A stretch of DNA of 64,000 nucleotides from Diphasiastrum complanatum (Eukaryota; Streptophyta; Lycopodiopsida; Lycopodiales; Lycopodiaceae): contig CM055101.1 of the NCBI GenBank assembly GCA_029204225.1, positions 58,205,579-58,269,578 of the forward strand, given 5' to 3'. Each line of letters begins with the position of its first letter. Within the stretch, counting starts at the first letter, position 1. The notes below the pieces were generated by a model. It ran no database searches. It saw nothing but the letters and a program-made list of their open reading frames with translations, and was not told the DNA's origin. Shown one piece after another: positions 34,640-47,840 of this stretch. A program made the position numbers and the translations under genes.

Positions 34640-35230
34640 ACAGTTGAGATGTTAATGGAGAGGCTCGGTCGAGATCTTAACGGAGAAATTCGGTTGAGAT
34701 CCTGAGAGAGAGACCCGGTTGCGAACCTGACGGAGAGACGCGATTGAGATCCTGACGAAGAGACGCAGTCGAGATCCTGACGGAGAGACCCGATCGAGAT
34801 CCTGACGGAGATACTCGGTCGAGATTCTGACGGAGAGTCGCGGTCGAGACCGTTATGTGGAGACTCGATTGAGATCCAAAGCGGAGTACTCGGTTGAGAT
34901 CTGAGTTATGGCTTCGAGTTAATGAAAAGGCCCGGTTGAGATCTCAATGAAATTACTCAGTTGAGGACTGATCGATAAGTCTCGGTGGAGATTTCAACTG
35001 ATTGCTTACATCGAGAGATGAACTCGAGACTCGGTCGAGATTATAAGTCAAGACTCGGTTGAGAGTTTACAAGTGGCTTCAGGACTAAATGAAATGGGGC
35101 TCGACCCGGTCCAGACATGGGTCATGGGAATCGGCCAGGTGATGAGCGTGAAGTCGCAGTCGAGAATAGAGCAAGACACTCGATCAAGACCAGAGTGACA
35201 AACTTGGTCGAGATGGCGGTCGTGAGACTT
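34640..35230. repeat. 25 bp minisatellite
   Basis: From about 34694 to 34845, six consecutive 25 bp units follow the pattern gtcgagatcctgacggagag plus five bases. Degenerate copies of the ctcggtcgagat core extend to about 35210. There is no reading frame of note. Confidence 0.85.
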
Positions 35231-36400
35231 CAAGAGTTTGTTTGCTACCACAGATTAGACGGTTTTGTGAATATGTGTGTCTATGTAGTGGTGGAAATGG
35301 CGCCAAATGTCCACAGATTCCTCCAAAGAATCTGTCAACAAAAGTTTATTCTCTCATCTTGATTTCCAAATCTCTGGAAACCGGGTGTTTCTGCCCGTTC
35401 CAAGTAGCTGGCTCGTTAGGATTTATCTTCTTGGATTAAGTCGGTTCAGGCAAAAGGGTTTTACAATCTATTACTACATATTTTCTAGCCTGTCAATGGG
35501 ATGATTAAGATTCGAACACATTCACATGCAGCCAAGACTCGTTCACAAACAAGTGAACAATCAACAATTCTTGCTACTATTTAACTCTAGATATTCAAAA
35601 ACAATAATGCACCTAGATTAATCTACATATCAAGAACAAGAACAAGAAACTAACTACCTAGCAACATATTAGCAATCCAAGAATCAAGAAACACCATCTC
35701 TTGATTCTTGGATAACCCAAGAACAATAAAAACTGGATTGTTAGAAGATATGCAGGATCTGAACCACAATTCCAACCTATTTAGTTTACCTGGATGCTGG
35801 GAATCACTTAAACAAGAACAAGAAACTAATTCACACTAATCCACAATGCATGAAGAAAGAAAGCAGGAAGTTTACTCTATTCCACATCCACAAACAAGAG
35901 AAAGCAAAGCATGTTCATAGGAGATTCACTCAAGAAAACATCCATGAACAAGGAGCTCCAAGATTGCCAATAACTCGTGGAAGATCTTCTTTATTCAATC
36001 AAGAGGAAATGACAATACAAGTAAAGCTCCCTCACAAGAGAGGGGGTCTCTTAAATAGTCCAAGGGGCTACCCATGTGGAGCCTAAGTGGCAATTCCACA
36101 AACTTACAAATTCCAAGTGGAATTAACTCTTCCACTAGAGGTCACCATCAAAAGGTGGGTCACTCTAATTTATTTAAGAGGGGTCTACATTTATTACATT
36201 GCCTAGGAATAACACTAGCTCTTATATGGTCATTCCTTTGTCGGGATTCACCATGTAGGCTCACTTAAAGATAAATCTGTATTCCTAGCTAGAATTCCTC
36301 GACTCTCATCTTCTTCCTGCTCTCCTCCTTCTGAGACCTCCTCGGTCTAGAGTGAGAGGTGCTCTTCATTACAGCTCAGCTCGGCATCTGGGGGATTCTC
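35231..36400. other. No recognised gene
   Basis: Unassigned repeat-like DNA, probably leader and LTR of the minus-strand gypsy whose gag start is at 34451. Direct short repeats of caagaaac/caagaacaag occur at 35620-35720. Confidence 0.4.
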
Positions 36401-36404
36401 TGGA

Positions 36405-36900
36405 ATCTGCTAACAAGGAATAAGGTCTTAAAGTATTAAATGTAAATAGCTTCTTTGGTAAAATCAACTGGCCGAAGATTGCGAAAGCATGTGTCACAAT
36501 TTTCGCTTACCAAAAGTGGTATGTATACTTAACATAAAAAATTCCACACTGGTGTCACAATTTTCGCTAAACACAGTGGGAATTATACATGAAGCGAAGG
36601 TGTCGGGTTTTTCGCATATTTTCTATATGCTGGAAACAAGTTGGAAACAAATACTAACAATGTCACATTTTTCAAAAAATGAAAACAACAAGTGGATGTG
36701 ACAAGTAAATGGCAAGCGTACTAACAAAAGTTCTGGTTTTTCACAAAACAAGGTATGGAAAAAACATCAAAAATGAACATTGGTGTCGCATTTTTCGGCA
36801 CAAATAAAACGGTGAACCTTACAAACGTATGTGGAACAATGATTGTCACATATTTCGCATTATTTGCAAAATTTGCGAAGTTGATCTTGTTATTTCTGTT
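36405..36900. repeat. Recurrent GTCACA-TTTTTCGC motif array
   Basis: A core close to tgtcacatttttcgc recurs at about 36490, 36551, 36600, 36660, 36783 and 36845, with 50-120 bp spacing and diverged spacers. Similar text lies at 27.77-27.87 and 39.79-39.96 kb. Confidence 0.55.
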
Positions 36901-38440
36901 TAGAATTCAGTCACAGTTGCTTCTGCTAATAACTGCTTTAATTTTTCGAAAGCGTCCTGGTGATCTTGTGACCAGTGATACTCAACAGATTTCTTTAATA
37001 AACATGTCAAGGGAGTTACTACTACAACATACTCTTTTATTATCCTACGATAGTATCCTACGTGGCCTAAAAATCCTTTAAGCTCACATAGATTGGTTGA
37101 TTCATTCAATTCTAAAATCATTTTAACTTTTTTGATATCGGCTTGAATGCCATCTTTTGAAATTTTGTGGCCTAGCAAAATGCCTTCCCTCATGCCAAAA
37201 TAGCATTTGGACAAATGCAATTTTAAGGATGTCTCTTGACATCCTCTTAAAGTTTTTTCTAATGCATCTAAATGATTTTTAGTGGATGAGTAAACACAGA
37301 AGTCATCCATAAAGATATCTAAGTATTTCCTCAAAAAAATTTGAAAGATATTCGTCATCATACGCTGAAATGTAGCAGGCGCATGACACAGATCGAAGGG
37401 TATACGCGTATAAGCGTAAGTCCCCCAATCAATGTCAAAAGTTGTTTTTGATCTATCTTCTTCCTTAATGAAGACTTGATTGTAACCAGAAAAACCGTCT
37501 GAAAAACTATATCTTTCGTGTCCAGCTACTTGGTCTAGGATCATGTCTATATATGGTAATGGATGATAGTCTTTTGCTGTGGCAGGATTTAACTTTCTAA
37601 AATCTTGACATACCCTTATTCTACCTGTCTTCTTCTTGGGAAGTATCACAATAGGTGATACCCATTCGCTACTTAGAACAGGATATATGATACTCGCTCT
37701 TATGCATTTATCTAATTTATCTTTCACTAATAATAAATACTTTGGATTTAACATGTATTGTCTTTGCCTAACCGGTACGGCTCCCTGGATCAAGTCTATT
37801 CTATGCTCTCCCCATTTAACCGGTATACCCGTTAAATCTTCCATTCCCCAAGTGAATACATTTTGATATTTTTGAAAGAGTATTATGTACTCTTTCCGCT
37901 CTTGGTGTCTGGCTGGTGTTTATACAAATTCATAATTTTTCCCTTACTAATTTCTATTTCTACGTAATCAGTCTTATCTACCATTCCCTCAGTCATGCTT
38001 GCTCTGGTTCCACCCAGAACTTCCCTTGACTCGGATGTTGGAAACTCATTTTCTTCCTCCTCATCTATTTCATAACATTCTATGAAATAGATCCAGGATT
38101 CTGTAGGTCCTGCTATATTCTCACCCCATCTCATAAGGTGACCTCCTAATGGACTGGTTGTGAGAATGCCTGGAAAGAATATTTGTTTGGTGGACCAATT
38201 TATAATAGCATCTGCCTGGTATAACCATGGTCTTCCAGTTAATATTGAGTATGGTGGCATATCTAATGGATTTATGACAGAGAAATTCATGACAAAAGTC
38301 TTTGTCTCTATAATTACATTAACAACCCTCAGTTCTCCTACTGGCATGCATCTAGATGCATTTGCTAAATGAATTTCATGATGAGTAGTAAGCTGGATCT
38401 GGTCCTCTAGTCCTAAATCCTTAACCATTGTAAAAGTACT
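36900..38440 (-). pseudogene. Gypsy protease and reverse transcriptase (second gypsy lineage)
   Basis: A continuous frame 37844-36900 covers the RT: IYPVLSSEWVSPIVILPKKK, RIRVCQDFRKLNPATAKDY, SDGFSGYNQVFIKEEDR, the catalytic IFMDDFCVYS (near 37310) and the connection LKGFLGHVGYYRRII. A second frame 38455-37883 holds the retropepsin-like protease (LANASRCMPVGEL, YSILTGRPWLYQADAIINWS), with its active-site start cut off near 38440. The RT differs clearly from gypsy A/B. RNase H and integrase are missing. Confidence 0.9.
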
Positions 38441-39180
38441 GTATTTTAGGACCATAAATGGGTCTACAAAATATCCACAAGAGTGATTGGATGCTTGCTT
38501 TACAATCTATCAAAAAACTAGACACAAAAAAGTTGATCTAGATTGGCAATTTGACAAACAACAAGCATTAACAATCAAAAGCATTGATCAACAATGAAAT
38601 CCGAGCCCACATGTGTGTACTACAGGCTTTAGTACGGCCTTCAAGCTAAGAAAAAAGTAGAAATTAATTTGGTTTCATTTGGATCACAAAAACTCAATGT
38701 ACATAGTGAACTAGCTTGAGATTGCCAATGAGCTCCAAAAATATTCTATCTTCTTACTATGCGAGCTTGGAATACATAGCAAATTCGACTTCCTTCTTGA
38801 AGTTAAGTGGATTTTCAGCATGTAATAACGAAGTTAACTCACTCTTCTTGCCCTAAAATGAAACCCTAGCCTAGATCCTAGAGTTATGCTTGGTAGGTAG
38901 CTAGTTGGTCAAATTTTCACCTTAAACTTAGGTGTAGGTCCTATAAAGTAGGGATGACCACCAAATAGACATGAGGAACTCTCTTGACTTGACCTAACCT
39001 ACATTAGGAGTGGGTTGCCACGTGGAATTTTGTCCATACATGTGTGGAACCCAATTATGTACAAAATTTACACTATTCTTCATGGTTTTTGATCAATAGA
39101 TTTGCCAATTTTTGGCAATTCTTCACACTTCTCCTCAATTTAGCTAGATCTATTTACAACTCTCTTGCTAGATGAACAAT
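38440..39180 (-). mobile_element. Copia LTR-like segment
   Basis: It shares successive phrases with the LTR at 49190-50060 (accataaatgggtctacaaaa; agattgccaatgagctc; cttcttgccctaa...ctagagttatg). It truncates the gypsy protease at its active-site end. Neither terminal structure nor TSD was resolved. Confidence 0.55.
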
Positions 39181-39367
39181 GTAAGGTGTTGATTTAAACG
39201 TGGTTCTTCAAGTTTACAAATCTTCCACTCTTGAAAGATCACATTTCCACCATTGACAAATTCTTTGGTGGAAAACAAGTCGATTCTACAATCTCTACTT
39301 GAAGAGCAAAACACTACCATTATTCCTATCATTGAAATAGGATAATCTTTGGTCCGTACATTGGAAT

Positions 39368-40106
<739 letters not shown>

Positions 40107-40359
40107 CTCCTTCTTTTTAAGCTTACTGCTACAAATCTGAACTGCAATTGAGATTGATCATATCTACTAAGATAGAATGTTTATCTCTAGACAATGGCTT
40201 TGTCAAAATATCAGCCAACATACTGTCTGTGTGACAATAACTCAGTACAACATCTTTATTCTAAACTTTCTCTCTAAGAAAATGGAACTGAACTTCTATG
40301 TGTTTAGTTCTAGCATGAGTACGTGGGTTCAGAGATAGAGCTATGCAGCTCTGATTGAC

Positions 40360-41199
40360 GCACTAGAGTATTGTTGGGCTGATTTGTGAGAATTGCAGAT
40401 CATGTAAAAACCTTCTGAGGCAGATTATCTCCTTCAATGCTGATGTAGCTGCAACATATTCGAATTCTGTGGAGGAAAATGAAATGCATCTCTGCTTTCT
40501 GTTGTTCCATGAAATGGGTCCTCCTACAAGGAAACAAATATAACCTGATGTGGATTTTCTGGTATCCATGTCTCCTGTCCAATCTAAATTTGAATATGTA
40601 ACAAATGTGAGTGCAGCTTTTGTATTATCATCATAGCTCAAAGCATAGTGCTATGTAGCTTGAATGTACTTCAGTACTCTTTGCAGAGCCTTCCAATGTT
40701 GTAAGCTTGGATTGGACATGTATTGAGACAGTGTGCTTACCACATATGCTAGATCAGGTCGCGTGCAGATCATAGAATACATTATAGATCCTATGACATA
40801 CTGATAAGAATACTTGCACATTTCTTGTTGATCTGCTTGAGTTCTGGGACACATGTATTTGGACAGCTTCGATCTTGTATCCATAGGTGTATCTATGGGC
40901 TTGTAGTCCACCATGCCATATCTGTGATTGAGGAGCTAATGACTCATCATCTAAGTCAGAATTGATTTTAGGATCATCGACCTTGAGATCTAAAGTGGGA
41001 ATCTTGGCTGAAACGTTATCCTTAAGGTCGTAGAATTGATCTTCAACAAAGACTACATCTCTACAAAAGACTTTCGTGAAAGTGGATTGTAGAGCTTGTA
41101 TACTTTCTAGTTAGGAGAGTAACCTATGAAATTCGATTTTTTGCTAGTATTATCTAGCTTCTTTCCCAACTCAACAGGGACTTGAGAGTATGCAATACA
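40360..41199 (-). pseudogene. Copia A: integrase C-terminus, RT end and RNase H
   Basis: RT end and RNase H: VIGSIMYSMICTRPDLAYVV (near 40770) and DWTGDMDTRKSTSGYICFL with ISWNNRKQRCISFSSTEFEY (near 40580-40460). At 41199-41100 it encodes the integrase end (CIAYSQVPVELGKKLD). Most RT is missing. The integrase continues beyond copia B at 44665-44810, showing this is the host element into which B inserted. Confidence 0.85.
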
Positions 41200-41854
41200 T
41201 GTGAAGAATTTCAGACCAATGATGATCCAATCCACTAAAAGATCTTGGGTTACAAAAGAAGCTACTCTACCAATCTCACCAATGTAGAAAAATCAGCATC
41301 TACACACAAAATGAGATGCAAACTCTAATAGAACTTGATCAAACATGAATCAAAAGCTAAAGTACTATTTTTATCCGTACAAAATCATCAAGCTACTGTA
41401 TTTCACACTTGTGGATCCAAAAATAACAAATATAGATCATTCTACACATAGAATTGCATGCAATCACAAGTATAGTGCACCAATGAATAGTAGAACCCAA
41501 GAGAACCATGTATAAGCATAAAATGAGATAGAGAAGAGAGAAGATGAGATAGATAAGAGAAAAAAAAAAAAGGTCTCTCCACGAGTTACATCCTTTTATA
41601 GTAGGTCCAAATCCTATTTGGCCACTTGGCTTTTCCACCAAAATGCAAACCCTAATATTTTTGGGTCTAGATTCAAAGTACCCAACATTCAAATTTGAAT
41701 CTACTCAAACTCAACTTCTAACTTTCCCACACTTTCAAAAGTGTTTATTCAAATGAAATTTAGACTAATGAACTTTGAAAAGTCAAACTCTAAGTCTAAA
41801 ATAAAGTTGGTCTCAATCTGCCAAATATGGAAATGTAGAAAATTTGATCAAACT
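41200..41854 (-). repeat. 3' LTR of copia B (inner end truncated)
   Basis: It aligns with 44021 onwards until aatcaaact, then the integrase coding sequence begins. Confidence 0.85.
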
Positions 41855-42514
41855 AAAATCATCAATGAATGTTACATACATCTTAGCTCCACTATTGCTA
41901 ATTGTAATAAATCCATGAATATTCGAATGTACAAGTTCAAAAGGCTTTGCAGATCTAGATGTAGATCTAGTATAAGGTAATCTATGTGACTTAGACAAAG
42001 CACAAGACTCACAAACATGTTTGATGCCACTTAAGGAACTTGGAAGACCTATCACAACCTTCTTTCTAGCCATTACCTCCAATGACTTGAAGTTGAGGTG
42101 TCCCATCCTTTTATGCCAAACCTCTTGAATAGGTATTTGATCTCTTGCAAAAAAGCCAACTTGGTTAGCAATAACAGAAGCATATAGTTTGAACAACTTC
42201 CCTTGTCTTTTACCTTTTCCAATCAAGACATCCTTTCTTTTGATCATACAAGCATCTCTATCAAACTCAACCTTGAGGCCTTTACTTAGCATTTGACTCA
42301 CACTAAGCAAATTCTTGGTAATAGATGGAATAAACAAGACATCCTCCAAATGAACATTCCTATTTGTAGAGAGAGAAATAGGAATTGTGCCAGTCCCTTT
42401 GATTGCACACTCACCATCATTGGTCGTGTAGATCACCATCTTGCCATCTCCATATGCCAACAAAGAAGTGAAATACTCTTTGTGAAAAGTCGTGTGAACT
42501 TGCTCCACTATCAA
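41855..42514 (-). pseudogene. Copia B protease, pre-integrase and integrase start
   Basis: VHLEDVLFIPSITKNLLSVS is the protease end. VWHKRMGHLNFKSLEVMARK with CESCALSKSH gives the integrase HHCC zinc region. FELVHSNIHGF corresponds to the first catalytic region, with Asn where Asp is usual. VTFIDDFS is the last recognisable motif before the LTR. Confidence 0.88.
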
Positions 42515-43418
42515 TCCACCAAGGATCTAGATCTCCATCATTAGCAAGCATACATGAAGAAATCACAAAAGCATCATCATTTGCATCTTGAACATCCAGA
42601 CCATCCTCATCAAGAGTAAGATAACCTTGCTTGTCTCCTTGATCTCTCTTCTTCTTGTAGCACTCACTTGCAAAGTGTCCTTTGATGTCACGATAGAAGC
42701 ACTTGAGCTTTGATCTATCCATCTTTTTGCCACTTGAAGAAGCTTCTACTTGATCTTGCCCTTTAGACCACTTACTTTTAATTTTTCCCTTGAATTTTCC
42801 CTTTGTGAACATAGCCTCCTCTTGAAGTGTCGATGTAGATCCACCTCTTGCTTGAAGCCTATATTCTTCATTGATCAAGATCTCTTGAAGATCCATCAAA
42901 CTTGGCAAAGTCTTTTGAATAGCAATACTTTGAACAATGTTAGCATGAGCATCCAACAATCCATTAATAATAACTTGAACAAGCTCTCCTTCCTTAATGC
43001 TTTCATCAATGCAAGCCAACTCATCATTCAATACTTTCATCCTCAAAACAAAAGTACTTGGACTTTCTTCATTCTTTTGCAAATAGGAAAAGATTTTCCT
43101 TATTACAGTCAACACTCTAGAAGTAGATTCATAAAGCTTCTTCAATGAATCCCAAGCATCCATAGATGAAGTACACTTACCAACTTCCTTGAGAAGCTCA
43201 TTGGTAACATTCATCTTGATAATGTGTAGAGCCCTTTTGGCCCTCTTATCATACCTCATTTTTTCTTGTTGTGTTGTTGGTCTCTCCTCCAAACCTACAG
43301 CAATATCCAAAACATCATTCATCTCAAGAAGTGATTCCATCCTCACTTTCCACAATGAATAGTTACTTGAGGTAAGCCTATCATTGGCTTCCAGCATGAC
43401 TCCACTTGATGTTGCCAT
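42417..43418 (-). pseudogene. Copia B gag with zinc knuckle and protease start
   Basis: 333 codons from MATSSGVMLEANDRLTSSNY. It has the gag N-terminal motif (SLWKVRMESLLEM), the UBN2 domain (AWDSLKKLYESTSRVLTVIR, FVLRMKVLNDELACIDESI), a basic region and a zinc knuckle CFYRDIKGHFASECY in which the second Cys is Arg-Asp. The protease active site is DPWWIDSGASSH (near 42520). The frame then shifts into the 41813-42514 reading. Confidence 0.9.
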
Positions 43419-44020
43419 GTAGCAATGACCTGATCTTCTTTTTCAACTCGTTTCAATACACAAAGAACTCCTTTGAACAACAACAAATGTTTTCAAAAGA
43501 AATCACAAAGATTTGAAACTATCTCAAAAATTCTCTTCTAGCACTTATACCAAGCAAATCAACACATAAAATCATGAAATCTTGATCAACCTATGATCTA
43601 TCCTCAATATAATGACTTTTGCCACTTCCTAAGATTGAAACACTTTCAAATGAAGTATAGAAATCTCACTATCTAGAGATCCAATCAAAATTATGGTTTT
43701 GACAAAATCACAAAAAATTGATTACTCCAAATCTACATGCAAATGCTGAAAATTTGATATGCAATCTATTAGCCACCACTTAGGCTAATCCAATGATCCA
43801 AAAATCGGCCAAATCTAGTATGTGAACTCAAAAATAGGAACTAATCAGGTTTATGAACCTATATAGGATTTTGATCTACAAAAAATCCAATCTACAAAAG
43901 CAAAAAAATTTGACTTTGGTGTAGAATCCTCTCTAGCATGCTCTAGCCTTGATAACTTCACCAAATCATTGATAGATATGATTTCTTCTTTCATAACCTG
44001 AAACACAAGCTTTGATACCA

Positions 44021-44664
44021 TGTAAAGGATTTCAGATCAATGATGATCCAATCCACTAAAAGATCTTGGGTTACAAAAGAAGCTACTCTACCAATCTCAC
44101 CAATGTAGAAAAATCAGCATCTACACACAAAATGAGATGCAAACTCTAGTAGAACTTGATCAAACATGAATCAAAAGATAAATTACTGTTTCCGTTCATA
44201 AAAAACCAGCAAGCTATTGTATTTCACACGTGTGAATCCAAAAATAACAAATATAGATCATTCTACACATAAAATTGCATGCAATCACAAGTATAGTGTA
44301 CCAATGGATAGTAGAACCCAAGAAAACCATGTATAAGCATGAAATGAGATAGAGAAGAGAGAGATATGTCTCTCCATGAGTTAATCCTTTTATAACAAGT
44401 CCAAACCCTATTTGGATACTTGGCTTTCCCACCAAAATGCAAACCCTACTATTTCTGGGTCTAGATTCAAAGTACCCAACATTCAAATTTGAATCTACTC
44501 AAACTCGACTTATAACTTTCTCACATTTCAAAAAGTGTTTATTCAAATGAGATTTAGACTAATGAACTTTGAAAAGTCAAACTCTAAGTCTAAAACAAAG
44601 TTAGCCTCAATTTTCCAGATATGAAAATGTAGCAAATATAATCAAACTAGTTGAATCTTTCACA
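44021..44664 (-). repeat. 5' LTR of copia B
   Basis: 644 bp, TG...CA, next to the primer-binding site. It contains CACACGTGTG at 44226-44235. Confidence 0.88.
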
Positions 44665-44812
44665 ATACATCCACAAACTTGAATATTTTTTAGAGAAGGT
44701 TTCGGTCATGTCCATACCTCATGAGGAGTTTTGTTGTTGAGAGCCTTTGTGATAGATCGATTCTGCAGATAGGCAGCAATCGATAATTGCCTATATTGTG
44801 ATTTAAATGGCC
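44665..44812 (-). pseudogene. Copia A integrase, part upstream of the copia B insertion
   Basis: The minus strand encodes SITKALNNKTPHEVWT (about 44755-44700), then a broken stretch leading to a CGC residue group at the ATACA site. Text continues at 41199 with CIAYSQVPVEL, restoring the integrase order. Confidence 0.8.
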
Positions 44813-45566
44813 TACTTTGAAATGCCAAAGCATACAGGTCAATTCAGAAGTAGAAGTTTGAAAAGCTTGACTATTGTTCTTGAAATAGTGATGATGCTCT
44901 TTGTCCCTTCCTCTTGGCTTGTCCTTTGTGAAGTATGCCTTCACCTCTCCATCATTCTTCAAAGAAAGTTGATTGATCATCATAAGCTTGTTCTCTTGCC
45001 TACACTCCTCATAAATGAGAACTCATTGTAGTGCCTCCAAGCTTGGAAGCTCCTCCTTGATTGCATAAGATTGAACAGGATTGTCAAATCTTCCTTAAAT
45101 CCATTTAGGATCACTTGCACTAGCTCTCTTGGATTGAGGTTGTCTCCTATGCAAGCAAGCTCTCTATGAAGATCTTTGACTCTCAAAACATAATTTGAGG
45201 CACTCTCATCACTCCCTTGGAAGCTTTGAAATATTTGATTCCTTAGTGTGAGTAACCTTGTTGTGTTCCTTGCCTCATAGATGGACTTCAATGTGTCCCA
45301 AGTCTCCTTGGATGTGGTACATGAGAGCCAATCTCCCTCAACACTTCATTAGAAACATTCATCTTGATGATATGAAGGGCCATCCTTGCCCTCTTCTTGT
45401 ACTTTTGGACCTCTTGGTGCACTTGAGGCTCCTCCTCAAGTCCGAGGACAATCTCCATCACATCTTCGAGCGCCAAAATGGACTCCATCCTCACCTTCCA
45501 AATTGCATAATTGGAGGTTTCCAATCTCTCACCATGCTCCAACAAAATGGAAGCTAAGGAAGTCAT
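44812..45566 (-). pseudogene. Copia gag relic
   Basis: The start at 45566 (MTSLASILLEHGERLETSNY) has AIWKVRMESILALEDVMEIV and ALHIIKMNVSNEVLREIG. After frame breaks come SIYEARNTTRLLTLRNQIFQ and SNYVLRVKDLHRELACIGDN (45291-45080). It is related to gag of copia B. A primer-binding site and LTR follow to the right at 46264-46276. Confidence 0.82.
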
Positions 45567-46275
45567 CTTCCCTTGAAAAATTCACTTGTAATGGATCAAA
45601 AGGTGTTGGTTCTCTCTCAATAATGGATTTAAAAAGGTATACTACCAACTCCAATATGGTGTGAGACCTATCTCGCTAGCTTTACTAATCTCTCTCACAC
45701 TAGATCAAACTCTCATCCAAAGATGGAGCAAGAACAAAATCTGGGTCAAATTGACTCAAGCACACAAAAGCATTCAAAAACATCCACAAATGGCCCAAAT
45801 AAAATTGAATTGCATGAAACTATGTCGCTATAACCTCAAAAAATTGTCTAGATCTCAAATCGACAAGATTGGCAAGCTTTTTTCTAAGTTTCTGGATCAA
45901 AAAAGCAAGATATGGATCAAACCAAAAGTGTCCATACAGGTCTAGGTGCCATGCCTACCCTCATTCATGCCTAGCTTTTGATTGGCACATCCAATTGTTT
46001 TGAAACAAATTGCATCAAAAACTAGACTTCAAGCTATCTAGCATAGATTTTGGATCTAACTTGGAGGAGAACCAAAAATTCAAAGTTGGTTGTGCCTCAC
46101 ACATGTCTAAGCACTAAATTTCACACAGTTCCAGGACAGGTCTATTCATGATGATTATGAACCTTCTTGATCCTAAAATCACAAAGATAACAAAGGAGAT
46201 GTATCTTGATTTCAAGGCAAATTTTCACATCAAACTTGACATATGCATGGATATCTTAGGCTAGCTCTGATACCA

Positions 46276-46985
46276 TGTTGAATTTACACTTGTGGGAATG
46301 CCACAATGTGTGATTTTAGTCTCCTAAGATGTGGTGATTGCACATAGATCACACATAGATTGAAAACCAATTTCTATTCCATAAATCTAAGGCAAGAGCA
46401 CTAAAATTCATGCATAAATCATTCATACAAGTACACTCAAACATGTGGAGATCTGAGTATGAAATAACTAAGTATGAAAATGCCTTCCGCTTGGGTAGAG
46501 AGAGAGAATCAGCCATCCAAAACTCGAGTAGAGAGAGAAGACCAAGATTTGCCAAAATAGTGTAGAAATCTCATAACTCCAAAAACTTAATTACAAATGA
46601 ACTAAGTCACATATAAGTAGTAATCTAGGGTGAAGGGGAGTGAAACATGATTGGACCCCTTCTTTTCCTCCTCTAGATCCTATTGGTTGAGTGACATATG
46701 AGCCCTCAATCTTGGTTGGACCATTTTGATAAATTCTAGCATTTTGATTGGTCACTAACTCTCTTGCCAACACATAGGGATGAGTCACTCACCAAATCTC
46801 AACTTGAAAAATGTGAGTAGCCTAACCTAACTCGAGCTACATCACTTTCTACTTTTGGCCAAATCAAGCCTTTACATGTGTACTTGCCTATTTTGCCTCT
46901 TATGCCAAAAATGGCCTAATCAACATCAAACACTTGGCTAGATCTCTAAAAAAAACTTGAGTACCCCTAACTCAACATGACTATA
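46276..46985 (-). repeat. Copia 5' LTR
   Basis: The minus strand shows ...TAAATTCAACA|TGGTATCAGAGC: the LTR end, then a canonical initiator-Met primer-binding site at 46264-46275. The segment at 46800-46980 is the reverse complement of the family seen at 47640-47830. Confidence 0.65.
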
Positions 46986-47840
46986 GGCCCGGTTTGATCT
47001 ATTGTGTGCACAAGCTAAGTCAATCCATGCAAGATCCCAAGAGCTATCGTTGGAAATCGGCCAAGAGAGTCTTGAGGTATATATCTTCAACACATGATTA
47101 TGCATTGCTCTACAAAAGTGAAGATCTATCTTTACTTGGCTACTCGGACTCGGATTTTGCTAGTGACAAAGTGGATAAAAAATCCACAAGTGCTTACACT
47201 ATATTTCTTGGAGGAAATCTCATATCTTGGCTTTCCAAAAAGCAAGATACTATTTCTTTATCATCATGTGAGACTGAGTATAAGGACAACAACAAAAGCG
47301 GTGCTTTGGATCAAAAGTTTATTATTGGAGCTCAAGTGCATCAAGGAGGAAGATCTATCTTTGATCAATGTGACAACATCTCGGCCCAAGCCCTTGCCAA
47401 CAATCCTATTTTTCATGCAAGGAGCAAACATATTGAAGTTGCACATCATTTTGTACGGAAAAATCTTATTCAAGGAGAGATTAACTTAGAGCACATTGGA
47501 TCATCTTCATGCATTGCCGATCTACTCACCAAGCCATTGCTCAAGAGTTCTTTCATCAAGCTTAGATCCAACCTTGGATTGATTCCAAGATCTATATTTA
47601 ATTAGAATAGATAAATTTTTTAAGGAGGAGTGTGAAGAATTGTAAAGTTATCCACGTTGAGTTAAGGGATTTGATAAATTTTTATATGTCCATCCATGTG
47701 TGAGTAGGTGATAGGGCCAATTTTGGCTTAGGAGGCAACTCAAGCAAGTACACTTGTAAGAGTCATGATTAGGCCAAAAGTAGGATTTGATATGGCTCGA
47801 GTTAGCTTAGGCTTGCTACCCATTTGTCTTTGCTTGAAAA
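46986..47840 (+). mobile_element. Copia RNase H and 3' LTR fragment, opposite orientation
   Basis: The plus frame 46994-47605 encodes the RT end and RNase H (KRVLRYISSTHDYALLYKSE, GYSDSDFASDKVDKKSTSAY, WLSKKQDTISLSSCETEY, ANNPIFHARSKHIEVAHHFV), with one frameshift near 47280. It is followed by a polypurine tract AAGGAGGAG and an LTR starting TGTGAAGAATTG at 47630. It is the opposite orientation of the LTR to its left, although both belong to the same family. Confidence 0.85.

Larger units (their letters stand above)
41200..44664 (-). mobile_element. Copia B, nested in copia A, internally deleted
   Basis: The 5' LTR 44021-44664 starts TGTAAAGG and ends TTTCACA. The matching 3' LTR is 41200 to about 41854. 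The target duplication ATACA is at 41195-41199 and 44665-44669. A primer-binding site TGGTATCAAAGC (minus strand of 44009-44020) abuts the 5' LTR. The interior encodes gag, protease and the first part of integrase only. The integrase frame runs directly into the LTR, and the 3' LTR lacks its innermost 17 or so bases, so one deletion removed the rest of pol plus the polypurine tract. Confidence 0.9.

Noticed and set aside
34640-35230. CRISPR-like array
   Set aside because: Units are head-to-tail with no unique spacers, in a plant nuclear context; it is a minisatellite.
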